The notes beneath the pieces are model-generated. The model saw only the letters and a list, made by a program, of their open reading frames with translations, searched no databases and was not told where the DNA came from. Source: Actinomycetota bacterium (GTDB taxonomy: Bacteria; Actinomycetota; Actinomycetes; Nanopelagicales; Nanopelagicaceae). From it: a stretch of DNA of 15,980 nt. The stretch spans positions 1 to 15,980 of the forward strand of contig WLRE01000019.1 of assembly GCA_009698045.1 (NCBI GenBank). Direction: 5' to 3'. Of the stretch, positions 7,498 to 14,273 are shown piece after piece. The stretch's first letter is position 1; every line of letters begins with the position of its first letter. The position numbers were made by a program, and so were the translations under genes.

Positions 7498-7633
7498 TCC
7501 CTACAACTAAAAAAAGAAACGCGTGATGCGACTTAGCTCGAAAGAGTTAAGACCTTCGGACCGGTAGGCCGAAGCCAGAGAACACTCTGGATGCATTACG
7601 GAGGACCTTCCGGATAAAGAAACAGGTACAGAT
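7498..7633 (+). promoter_or_regulatory. Structured leader upstream of rpsM (candidate ribosomal-protein autoregulatory RNA)
   Basis: This 136-base gap holds no ORF I can support but is rich in pairing. Hairpin 1 is CTTCGG (7554-7559) with CCGAAG (7569-7574). Hairpin 2, CCAGAG (7575-7580) with CTCTGG (7585-7590), follows with no base between, so the stems could stack. The loop of hairpin 1, CCGGTAGG (7561-7568), is complementary to CCTTCCGG (7606-7613) with one mismatch, allowing a pseudoknot. That 3' segment is next to GGAGGA (7600-7605). The gammaproteobacterial alpha operon has an S4-binding pseudoknot at the same place, before rpsM in an operon that also encodes S4. Whether this RNA binds S4 is inference. 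Confidence 0.5.
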
Positions 7634-8011
7634 ATGGCACGTTTAGTCGGTGTCGATCTTCCACGCGAAAAGCGGGTAGAGATCGCACTTACCTACATCT
7701 TCGGGATCGGACTTACCCGTTCGCATGCAACTCTTGCTGCAACAGGAATTAGCCCAGATACCCGCGTTAAGGATCTTCAAGAGCCAGAATTGGCAAAGCT
7801 TCGTGAATACATCGAAGCAAATTACAAAATCGAAGGTGATCTTCGTCGTGAAGTAGCAGGAGATATTCGCCGCAAGGTTGAAATCCAGAGCTACCAAGGT
7901 ATTCGCCACCGCAAGGGTCTTCCTGTACGTGGTCAGCGCACACATACAAATGCGCGAACTCGTAAGGGTCCACGTAAGGCAATTGCCGGTAAGAAGAAGG
8001 AGACTAAGTAA
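7634..8011 (+). CDS. rpsM: 30S ribosomal protein S13
   Basis: S13 sits in the head of the small subunit and contacts the P-site tRNA and the large subunit. The 125-residue chain has the conserved MARLVGVDLPREKRVEIALTYIFGIG N-terminus, a helix-rich middle, SYQGIRHRKGLPVRGQRTHTNARTRKG (residues about 83-109) and a Lys-rich tail. The start ATG at 7634 has only a short AGGT at 7625-7628 as ribosome binding site, while a stronger GGAGGA lies too far upstream (28 bases) inside the structured leader. The next gene, rpsK, begins 2 bases after the stop. Length and sequence are ordinary for actinobacteria. Confidence 0.97.
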   Translation: MARLVGVDLPREKRVEIALTYIFGIGLTRSHATLAATGISPDTRVKDLQEPELAKLREYIEANYKIEGDLRREVAGDIRRKVEIQSYQGIRHRKGLPVRGQRTHTNARTRKGPRKAIAGKKKETK

Positions 8012-8013
8012 CC

Positions 8014-8430
8014 ATGGCCGCTCCTAAGTCAAAGACTGCTGCCAATAAGGGCAAGGTCAAACTTCGCAAGAAGGAAAAGAAGAACGTTGCATTTGGTCAG
8101 GCTTACATCAAGTCGACCTTCAACAACACCATTATTTCTATTACAGATCCTTCGGGCGCTGTTATCTCTTGGTCATCTGCTGGTCAGGTTGGCTTTAAGG
8201 GATCACGTAAATCCACACCGTTTGCGGCACAGATGGCTGCTGAAGCAGCTGCCCGTCGCGCGCAAGAGCACGGACTAAAGAAGGTTGATGTATTTGTTAA
8301 GGGACCAGGTTCTGGTCGCGAAACTGCAATCCGTTCATTGCAGGCCGCTGGATTGGAAGTTGGTGCCATCTCTGATGTCACACCAGCACCACACAACGGT
8401 TGCCGCCCACCAAAGCCTCGTAGAGTTTAA
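8014..8430 (+). CDS. rpsK: 30S ribosomal protein S11
   Basis: S11 forms part of the platform of the small subunit near the Shine-Dalgarno helix. The 138-residue protein has a basic N-terminal tail, then AYIKSTFNNTIISITDPSGAV, SSAGQVGFKGSRKSTPFAAQMAAE, VFVKGPGSGRETAIRSLQ and the C-terminal DVTPAPHNGCRPPKPRRV, all invariant family blocks. GAAGGAGA inside the end of rpsM is the ribosome binding site. It is 16 bases from rpsD and in the same operon. Confidence 0.98.
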   Translation: MAAPKSKTAANKGKVKLRKKEKKNVAFGQAYIKSTFNNTIISITDPSGAVISWSSAGQVGFKGSRKSTPFAAQMAAEAAARRAQEHGLKKVDVFVKGPGSGRETAIRSLQAAGLEVGAISDVTPAPHNGCRPPKPRRV

Positions 8431-8446
8431 GGAAGGAAGAGAATAA

Positions 8447-9073
8447 ATGGCTCGTTATACCGGAGCAGATTGCAAGCGCTGCCGTCGCGAAAAAGTAAAG
8501 CTCTTTCTTAAGGGCTCTAAGTGCGATGGACCAAAGTGTCCGATCGAATCACGTCCTTATCCACCAGGACAACACGGCCGTGGCCGTTCAAAAGAATCTG
8601 AATACCTATTACAGATGCGCGAAAAGCAGAAGTGCGCACGCATTTACGGTGTTCTCGAGAAGCAATTCCGTGGTTACTACGAAGAGGCTAACCGCCTTCA
8701 GGGTAAGACTGGTGAGAACCTTCTCATCATCCTCGAGACTCGTCTCGATAACGTTGTCTACCGTGCCGGCTTTGCAAAGAGCCGCGACATGGCGCGTCAG
8801 CTAGTTCGTCATGGACACTTCTTGGTAAACGGCAAGAAGGTAAACATTCCTTCATTCCGCGTTACTCCAATGGATGTCATCGACGTAGTTGCTGCCTCAC
8901 AAGACACCACACCATTCATCATCGCATCAGCTGAACTTGGCGAAAAGGCCGTTCCAGCGTGGATGGAAGTTGTTGGATCAAAACTTCGTATTTTGGTTCA
9001 CGCTCTTCCTACCCGTCCTGTGATCGACACTTTGGTTCAAGAGCAGCTAATCGTTGAGCTTTATTCTAAGTAA
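8447..9073 (+). CDS. rpsD: 30S ribosomal protein S4, zinc-binding form
   Basis: S4 is a primary 16S rRNA binder that nucleates assembly and, in many bacteria, represses its own operon. The 208-residue protein has an N-terminal zinc motif C9-x2-C12-x13-C26-x4-C31, then RPYPPGQHGRGR, and the S4 RNA-binding domain around residues 97-160 (LETRLDNVVYRAGFA..., VNGKKVNIPSFRV). As I recall, the main S4 of Mycobacterium and Streptomyces lacks these cysteines, so retention of the site is notable. GGAAGGAAG precedes the ATG. The gene is followed by a 75-base gap with a hairpin before rpoA. It is the natural candidate ligand for the leader upstream of rpsM. Confidence 0.98.
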   Translation: MARYTGADCKRCRREKVKLFLKGSKCDGPKCPIESRPYPPGQHGRGRSKESEYLLQMREKQKCARIYGVLEKQFRGYYEEANRLQGKTGENLLIILETRLDNVVYRAGFAKSRDMARQLVRHGHFLVNGKKVNIPSFRVTPMDVIDVVAASQDTTPFIIASAELGEKAVPAWMEVVGSKLRILVHALPTRPVIDTLVQEQLIVELYSK

Positions 9074-9104
9074 TTCGTAATAAGCAGTATCCAAAAATAA
9101 TCAG

Positions 9105-9131
9105 CTGGAGATCAAATAGTGGATCTCCCAG
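9105..9131 (+). promoter_or_regulatory. Bulged hairpin upstream of rpoA
   Basis: CTGGAGATC (9105-9113) pairs over its full nine bases with GATCTCCCAG (9122-9131), leaving one bulged C at 9127 and an 8-base loop. The stem ends 6 bases before the GGAGGAA ribosome binding site of rpoA. No T-run follows, so it is not a terminator; it may be an RNA stability or processing element that separates rpoA level from the ribosomal genes. Confidence 0.45.
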
Positions 9132-9148
9132 ACGTTCGGAGGAAATAA

Positions 9149-10159
9149 GTGCTCATCGCACAACGCCCCATCCTCACTGAGGAAGTAGTAAGCGAATTTC
9201 GCTCACGTTTCATCATTGAACCGCTAGAGCCTGGCTTTGGTTACACCCTTGGCAACTCACTTCGCCGTACTCTCTTGTCTTCGATTCCCGGCGCAGCTGT
9301 TACCAGCATCAAGGACAAGGAAGCTCTTCATGAGTTCTCTACCCTTGAGGGAGTCAAAGAGGATCTCACTGAGATTGTCTTGAACATCAAGAATCTTGTC
9401 CTTTCATCCGATAACGATGAAGAGACACTTGTTTATATCCGCAAGAGCGGAGAAGGCGTAGTAACTGGCGCAGATATCGCAGCTCCTGCTGGAGTTGTTG
9501 TTCACAACCCAGATCTTCACATCGCTACTCTTAATTCAAAGGCTAACTTCGAACTCACTCTTACCGTCGAGCGCGGTCGTGGCTATGTCACTGCAGTTCA
9601 GAACAAGCAAGCTGGCGGAGAGATTGGTCGCATTCCGGTTGACTCGATCTATTCACCAGTGCTTCGCGTTACCTACAAGGTTGAAGCTACCCGTGTTGGT
9701 CAGCGCACTGACTTCGATCGTCTCATTGTTGACGTCGAGACCAAGCCATCCATGAAGCCATCAGATGCAATGGCATCTGCCGGTAAGACTTTGGTTGAGC
9801 TATTTGGTCTTGCTCGTGAACTGAACGAGAACGCAGAAGGCATCGAAATGGGACCTTCCATTCAAGATGCAGCACTAGCAGCCGATCTTGCTCTTCCAAT
9901 TGAAGATCTAGACCTCACTGTTCGTTCATACAACTGCTTAAAGCGTGAAGGTATTCACACAGTCGGCGAGCTCGTTGGTCGCTCTGAAGCAGATTTGATG
10001 GACATCCGTAACTTTGGTTCAAAATCAATCGATGAAGTGAAAGCAAAGCTTCACTCCATGGGACTCTCCCTCAAGGACAGCCCTGTTGGTTTCGATCCAA
10101 CACAACACGCCAACTATGGAAACAACGATGATGATCTCGTTGATTCAGAGCAGCTCTAG
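9149..10159 (+). CDS. rpoA: RNA polymerase alpha subunit
   Basis: The alpha subunit dimerises to nucleate RNA polymerase assembly, and its C-terminal domain binds upstream promoter DNA and activators. The 336-residue protein has the assembly domain at residues 1-235 (GFGYTLGNSLRRTLLSSIPG at 29-48, DSIYSPVLRVTYKVEATRVGQ around 165-185). The C-terminal domain lies at about 248-308, with R259 and N262 in TVRSYNCLKREGI and GSKS at 290-293, matching the DNA-contact residues of E. coli. An acidic tail ends the protein. Start is GTG at 9149 behind a strong GGAGGAA. It follows the S4 gene as usual and is 11 bases from rplQ. Confidence 0.99.
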   Translation: MLIAQRPILTEEVVSEFRSRFIIEPLEPGFGYTLGNSLRRTLLSSIPGAAVTSIKDKEALHEFSTLEGVKEDLTEIVLNIKNLVLSSDNDEETLVYIRKSGEGVVTGADIAAPAGVVVHNPDLHIATLNSKANFELTLTVERGRGYVTAVQNKQAGGEIGRIPVDSIYSPVLRVTYKVEATRVGQRTDFDRLIVDVETKPSMKPSDAMASAGKTLVELFGLARELNENAEGIEMGPSIQDAALAADLALPIEDLDLTVRSYNCLKREGIHTVGELVGRSEADLMDIRNFGSKSIDEVKAKLHSMGLSLKDSPVGFDPTQHANYGNNDDDLVDSEQL

Positions 10160-10170
10160 GAGAATCGCAA

Positions 10171-10527
10171 ATGCCAAAGCCAAGTAAAGGACCACGCCTC
10201 GGAAGCGGTCCATCACACGAGAGATTGCTACTCGGCACACTTGCTGAACAACTCTTTGAACATGGCAAGATCACCACAACAGTGACAAAGGCTAAGCGCC
10301 TACGTCCACTCGCTGAGCGCTTGATCTCTCAAGCGAAAGAGGGAGATCTTCCAGCTCGTCGTCGCGTCATGATGACAATTGCTAACAAGGGCGTAGTTCA
10401 TACTCTCTTTACAGTAATTGCACCACGCTTTGCCAAGCGCCCTGGTGGATACACACGTATCACTAAGGTTGGCCCACGCAATGGCGATAACGCACCAATG
10501 GCGGTTATTGAACTTCTTAACGACTAA
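10171..10527 (+). CDS. rplQ: 50S ribosomal protein L17
   Basis: L17 is a large-subunit protein near the exit tunnel. The 118-residue chain shows the family blocks GPRLGSGPSHERLLLGTLAEQLFEHGKITTTVTKAKRLRPLAERLI and, at the C-terminus, GGYTRITKVGPRNGDNAPMAVIEL. Length is the common short form. AGGAGAA just after the rpoA stop is its ribosome binding site. It is the last ribosomal gene here; a terminator-like hairpin begins 33 bases after its stop, inside truA. Confidence 0.98.
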   Translation: MPKPSKGPRLGSGPSHERLLLGTLAEQLFEHGKITTTVTKAKRLRPLAERLISQAKEGDLPARRRVMMTIANKGVVHTLFTVIAPRFAKRPGGYTRITKVGPRNGDNAPMAVIELLND

Positions 10528-10554
10528 TACTCGTTAACGCCTTTAACTAGTTTC

Positions 10555-11409
10555 ATGGCCAAACCCACTCTCTTTCCCGAGAGTGGGTTTCGTCGTTTAC
10601 GGATAGAACTCTCCTATGACGGCACAAATTTTGCCGGCTGGGCAAAGCAACCTGATCAACGCACTCTACAAGAACAGTTAGAGAGCGCACTCTCCAAGTT
10701 GGCACACGAACCCGTCAATACAGTTGTCGCAGGGCGTACCGATGCAGGTGTTCACGCAATTCAACAATTTGTTCACGCTGATATTCCAGCGAACCCACCT
10801 CATGCAGATATGGATTGGGATATTAATAACTGGGCCTACCGGCTCAATCGAATTCTTGATGAAGATATTCGAATCCTAAAAGTTGATTACGCGCCGGAGG
10901 GATTCCACGCTCGATTCTCGGCTAACGCCCGCCATTACACCTACAAAATTGCTGACGGCCTTCAAACTATTCCGCCACTCATTCGCTTTGATGTAGCCCC
11001 TTGGTATCGCGAGCTAGATGTAGATCTTATGAATGAGGTATCGGCCAAGTTATTGGGCCAGCACGATTTCAGCGCATTCTGTAAATTCCGCGAAGGTAGT
11101 ACGACCATACGAACGCTCACTAAATTCCACTGGTATCGGTTGCCTAACGGATACCTGGCTGCAGATGTCTCGGCAGATGCATTCTGTTACTCCATGGTTC
11201 GAAATCTTGTTGGGGCAGCTGCTTGTGTCGGTGAAGGACGTTATCCGCAGGAGTGGATGCTGGAGATGTTAGAGAATCGTGAGCGCGTTCCCGATAGCTT
11301 TGTATTTCCCGGACGGGGCTTAACTTTGATTCGTGTTGATTTCCCAGCTGATGATCAACTAGCCACTAAAGCTGCGGAGTCTATGGCTCGCAGAATGGAA
11401 GAAGAGTAA
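10555..11409 (+). CDS. truA: tRNA pseudouridine synthase A
   Basis: TruA converts uridines 38-40 of the tRNA anticodon arm to pseudouridine. The 284-residue protein has the catalytic Asp at D63 in AGRTDAGVHA, the early SYDGTNFAGWAKQP block (20-33), and later FHARFSANARHYTYKI and HDFSAFCKF typical of the family. The only in-frame start is ATG at 10555; from there to the catalytic core there is no other ATG, GTG or TTG. The first dozen residues are encoded by a perfect 12-bp inverted repeat that looks like the terminator of the rplQ operon, and there is no Shine-Dalgarno. Expression may therefore be by a leaderless promoter or read-through. It ends 3 bases from the convergent histidine kinase gene. 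Confidence 0.95.
   Translation: MAKPTLFPESGFRRLRIELSYDGTNFAGWAKQPDQRTLQEQLESALSKLAHEPVNTVVAGRTDAGVHAIQQFVHADIPANPPHADMDWDINNWAYRLNRILDEDIRILKVDYAPEGFHARFSANARHYTYKIADGLQTIPPLIRFDVAPWYRELDVDLMNEVSAKLLGQHDFSAFCKFREGSTTIRTLTKFHWYRLPNGYLAADVSADAFCYSMVRNLVGAAACVGEGRYPQEWMLEMLENRERVPDSFVFPGRGLTLIRVDFPADDQLATKAAESMARRMEEE
10561..10590 (+). terminator. Terminator-like hairpin inside the start of truA
   Basis: AAACCCACTCTC (10561-10572) and GAGAGTGGGTTT (10579-10590) are perfect reverse complements around TTTCCC, giving a 12-bp stem flanked by A and T runs, followed by CGTCGTTT. This is the usual form of an intrinsic terminator and is well placed to end the rpsM-rplQ transcript. Unusually it occupies truA codons 3-12, starting 6 bases after the start of the ATG. 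Confidence 0.7.
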
Positions 11410-11412
11410 AAA

Positions 11413-13011
11413 TTAAAGCTCGACACCTAGGTGTGTTCCATTTGCATCGTGGCTAAGTTCCCAATCATTGACCGCAAATCTATCCAACCAAGCACTTCCA
11501 ATACCTTTACGGGTACTTGCCACTGCACGACCATTATCAACTACATCGAGATGGATTGAGTTATCGCTCATTGTGCCAAGCACATGGACTCGCTTTGCCC
11601 CACCCTTACGCACCGAGTTTGCAATTGCCTCTTGAATAATTTGAGCTACGAGCGCAGCGCGAGTGGAATCAGAATGGATACGAGGATCCAAATCAATGAA
11701 GATTTCCGCAATTCCAGCCCAGGAACTTCGAATTACTTCCAGCTTAATTTCAGGGGATTGATAGAACGACTCAAACTCATCGCTGAGGGCACGTTTGGAA
11801 AACGCTTCTAGCCGCTCTAACGCCTTCTGTGAATCCGACGTCTCCGAATCTAACTGCATAGCAATCGCATTGAGCTCACTTTGAAGTGTGTGGTGGATGA
11901 AGGAGGCAGCTTTAGTATCAGTGATATACGCGTTCTTCTCTTCCTCTCTCAATTCAATTCGAGCGAGGTTAGTTAATACTTCCTCACGATTGATAAGACC
12001 TTGGTTGAGTGCAGCCATAATCGTAAGAATAAAGGAGATAACCGGCGCCAAAATTCCGCCGCCGACAATGGAAACATGATCGACAAAAAGTCTTCCTATA
12101 AGTAGTCCTGACACTCCAGAAAATACTGCAATGAAGAAGAGAAAACCCGCATTTAGCCACCCTGAAGGAAAATCAACTCGTTGGTGGATGATAAGAAGGA
12201 GCGCCGCAACTAACGTAGCTGAGATTGCGTACGTCAGCGCATAGATTGGGCCGGTTCTTGAAAGTAAGTTAAAGAACGAGCTAATAAAGTAGAGAATAAC
12301 GAATTCAAAAATTGGTATTTTGAGTGGTTTCACAGACCGAAGAATGAAGCCCGTAAGACTTAATTTGGGGCCGAAAGAATTGGTTTTTAACCATAAGCGT
12401 TCGCTCAGTGGAGAGAGCGCTACTGAAACCATCTCTCTCACCCGTTGAGCAATCTCGGCATCGCTGCGAGTTTCTAATTTCCCCTCTTCCACAATCAGCT
12501 TAAGGTCTGATTGCAGTTCTGAGAGTAGAGCGGCAACTTCCTGGTTAGTCGATACAGAAACACCCTTTTGGCTAGCACTGGAGATCAAGAGTTGACTCAT
12601 AAGAGAGCGGTAACGCCGCTGAAACTTGCGCCGGGCTGTCACCGCGACGCAAGCCAGACTTAACCAGATAAAGGTCGTGCTCATTGAATTCAATATTCGT
12701 ACGTCGATAGATGTTGGATTTTCAAGATTAAATAGCTCAAATAGGAGATAGAAAGTGAAACCTCGAATTATTCCTAAAACCATTAGTGCCCAAAAAAGCG
12801 GAATTCGGAGAAGTAGTAAAACTCGAAGATAGATAGCCACGCAGGCAGTGAGAATCAGACCAATCAAAATCGACTGAGGGAGCAGAGTGAGAAAACTGCT
12901 GGGTGGTAGGGAGATTGGAACTGCAATTACCGAAACTGGAATAAACAGGAGAAAGGCAGTCCAGGAAAATTTGAAATTACTTCTAAGAAATTCGAATCTA
13001 TTAGTCAACAT
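11413..13011 (-). CDS. Membrane histidine kinase, NarL-partner type, with two membrane blocks
   Basis: A 532-residue sensor kinase. The C-terminus is a small GHKL ATPase domain: N-box QEAIANSVRKGG (460-471, N465), DVVDNGRA (489-496) and GIGSAWLDRF (503-512), with the short NarX/DesK-like layout. The phosphoacceptor helix is probably FIHHTLQSELNAIAMQL (371-387), H373 or H374, although it lacks the usual ELHD. Before it lie two hydrophobic blocks, about residues 17-127 (roughly four spans) and 232-338 (roughly four spans), separated by a basic, partly helical cytosolic stretch of about 100 residues. I see no extracellular ligand domain. The ATG overlaps the response regulator stop by 11 bases, so the two are a translationally coupled pair. 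The signal is unknown. Confidence 0.85.
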   Translation of the reverse strand: MLTNRFEFLRSNFKFSWTAFLLFIPVSVIAVPISLPPSSFLTLLPQSILIGLILTACVAIYLRVLLLLRIPLFWALMVLGIIRGFTFYLLFELFNLENPTSIDVRILNSMSTTFIWLSLACVAVTARRKFQRRYRSLMSQLLISSASQKGVSVSTNQEVAALLSELQSDLKLIVEEGKLETRSDAEIAQRVREMVSVALSPLSERLWLKTNSFGPKLSLTGFILRSVKPLKIPIFEFVILYFISSFFNLLSRTGPIYALTYAISATLVAALLLIIHQRVDFPSGWLNAGFLFFIAVFSGVSGLLIGRLFVDHVSIVGGGILAPVISFILTIMAALNQGLINREEVLTNLARIELREEEKNAYITDTKAASFIHHTLQSELNAIAMQLDSETSDSQKALERLEAFSKRALSDEFESFYQSPEIKLEVIRSSWAGIAEIFIDLDPRIHSDSTRAALVAQIIQEAIANSVRKGGAKRVHVLGTMSDNSIHLDVVDNGRAVASTRKGIGSAWLDRFAVNDWELSHDANGTHLGVEL

Positions 13012-13639
13012 TCGGTGGAGTCTTGCCAGTCAAAGTGAAGAAAGCTCGAGTGAGTTGAACGCGAGAATTATGGAGCTTGCTTCGCTCCAATCCGAGAACG
13101 CTATGAAGCTTGGTAATGGTTGCCTCGACCGCCTTCACTGTCACGCCTTGACGATTTGCAACTTCAATCGAAGAGTAACCACCCGCGATAAGGCGCAGTA
13201 CCTCAATTTGGGTCTTCGAGAGCTCGCCTACTTTTGGTGTACTGCGAACCTTATTTGCTAACGGCTCTTCATGAGCTTGAACAATCGCCGCGAGCAGCGT
13301 TTCAAAGCTTGGTAGCTGTGACTTGGTCAGAAAGATTCCACCCTTGGGCAGCGCTTGTGAGTCGGCAAATCGCGGGTCTGAATAACTAGTCAGAATAATG
13401 ATTCCAATTTTTGAATTCTCTTCGCGCAGAGCATGTGCGATATCGATGCCGTTGGCTCCGGGTCCCAAATCCAGATCAACAATTGCTACATCAACCTCAT
13501 GCGCTTTCACCGATGCAATGGCTTCGGCAGCTGTCGAGAGTGCAGCCACAACTTCGAGATTGGCTGCGGCGAGAGAGTGCTCCATCGTGGTTCGCGTGAA
13601 AGAGTCATCTTCAACAAGGAGAACTCTGATTGCGCTCAT
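13001..13639 (-). CDS. Response regulator, NarL/LuxR type
   Basis: A 212-residue DNA-binding response regulator. The receiver domain (residues 1-120) has the acidic pair E10-D11-D12, the likely phosphoacceptor D55 (VDLDLGPGANG), T84 and K106. A LuxR-type helix-turn-helix follows at about 138-185: LSKTQIEVLRLIAGGYSSIEVA, then VTVKAVEATITKLHSVLGL. It presumably receives phosphate from the kinase encoded next and binds DNA as a dimer. No Shine-Dalgarno is evident; GATAAT lies 6 bases before the ATG, which would give a leaderless mRNA. The gene is only 71 bases downstream of a secreted protein gene in the same direction, so it may also be read as part of that operon. Targets are not visible. Confidence 0.92.
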   Translation of the reverse strand: MSAIRVLLVEDDSFTRTTMEHSLAAANLEVVAALSTAAEAIASVKAHEVDVAIVDLDLGPGANGIDIAHALREENSKIGIIILTSYSDPRFADSQALPKGGIFLTKSQLPSFETLLAAIVQAHEEPLANKVRSTPKVGELSKTQIEVLRLIAGGYSSIEVANRQGVTVKAVEATITKLHSVLGLERSKLHNSRVQLTRAFFTLTGKTPPNVD

Positions 13640-13645
13640 GCCTTA

Positions 13646-13651
13646 ATTATC
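13646..13651 (-). promoter_or_regulatory. Likely -10 hexamer for the response regulator gene
   Basis: On the - strand GATAAT, one base from the TATAAT consensus, ends 6 bases before the ATG at 13639. This supports a separate, leaderless transcript for the regulator-kinase pair. No clear -35 is seen. Confidence 0.4.
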
Positions 13652-13710
13652 TGCTATTTCAAAGGAATGCGGTGGAAGTTATGCAAGGGATTTCCCTAAA
13701 GAAGATGGCT

Positions 13711-14250
13711 CTAGGAGTTAATAGTTCCGTTATTTGTTATCTGAAGTGAGGAAAGGGTAATGCTGGCGGTCGGCCGGGTCTTCTTGCCCGGGGTAAGTTG
13801 GAAGTGATACCAAGATCCAGCAGGGATTGTCAGGGTGATGGTGGTAACGACAGGCGCTGTGGTATTTCCATAAACGGTTACTTGCGAGCCGCTAGCGCAA
13901 GTGTTGTTAGCGGTGAATTTCACATTGAGAGCGCATCTTGTTAACGCAATCGTTGTACTCTGGCTGGAGCTTATGGTGAGAGTGAATGCAGTGCTCTGAA
14001 AATTTCCGCCATTAACTGTGTAGAAGAATTGCTTTGAAGCGGAATCCAGAAGCACCAATGGCGCTGCCGGATTTCCGGCGGTAGTGGTATCCACTGGGTA
14101 GAGCACAAATTTCCCAGTGGAAATAGTGGTCGTATTGGGAACGATAAATCTTGAACTATTCGTCGCATATGCGATGGAGAGCGACGAAGAGAGGCTGAGA
14201 GCCACAGCCAGGATTACGAGAGTGAGACGGTTGCGGTTGATAGTTCTCAC
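13711..14250 (-). CDS. Small secreted protein of the SipW/TasA-like locus
   Basis: A 179-residue protein I cannot assign to a named family. It has a signal peptide: a basic start MRTINRNRL, a hydrophobic core to about residue 26, and a likely cut after AYA (29). The mature chain is very rich in Ser, Thr, Asn and beta-branched residues with alternating patterns, as in beta-sandwich extracellular proteins, and has only two cysteines, C106 and C118, likely a disulfide. The ISTGKFVLYPV segment just after the signal (43-53) resembles the VSSGALSLVE segment of its upstream neighbour. Start is GTG at 14250 behind AAAGGAGA. It lies 23 bases downstream of the TasA-like gene, so co-transcription with it and the peptidase is likely. 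Confidence 0.82.
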   Translation of the reverse strand: MRTINRNRLTLVILAVALSLSSSLSIAYATNSSRFIVPNTTTISTGKFVLYPVDTTTAGNPAAPLVLLDSASKQFFYTVNGGNFQSTAFTLTISSSQSTTIALTRCALNVKFTANNTCASGSQVTVYGNTTAPVVTTITLTIPAGSWYHFQLTPGKKTRPTASITLSSLQITNNGTINS

Positions 14251-14273
14251 TCTGATCTCCTTTCTCGAATGAA

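Noticed and set aside
7600..7605. GGAGGA as the rpsM ribosome binding site
   Set aside because: It is 28 bases before the ATG, too far for direct use, and lies next to or within possible pairing; no small ORF starts just after it.
13686..13697. AGGGA/TCCCT inverted repeat between the secreted protein and regulator genes as a terminator
   Set aside because: The loop would be two bases and there is no T-run on the - strand, so it would not form a stable terminator.
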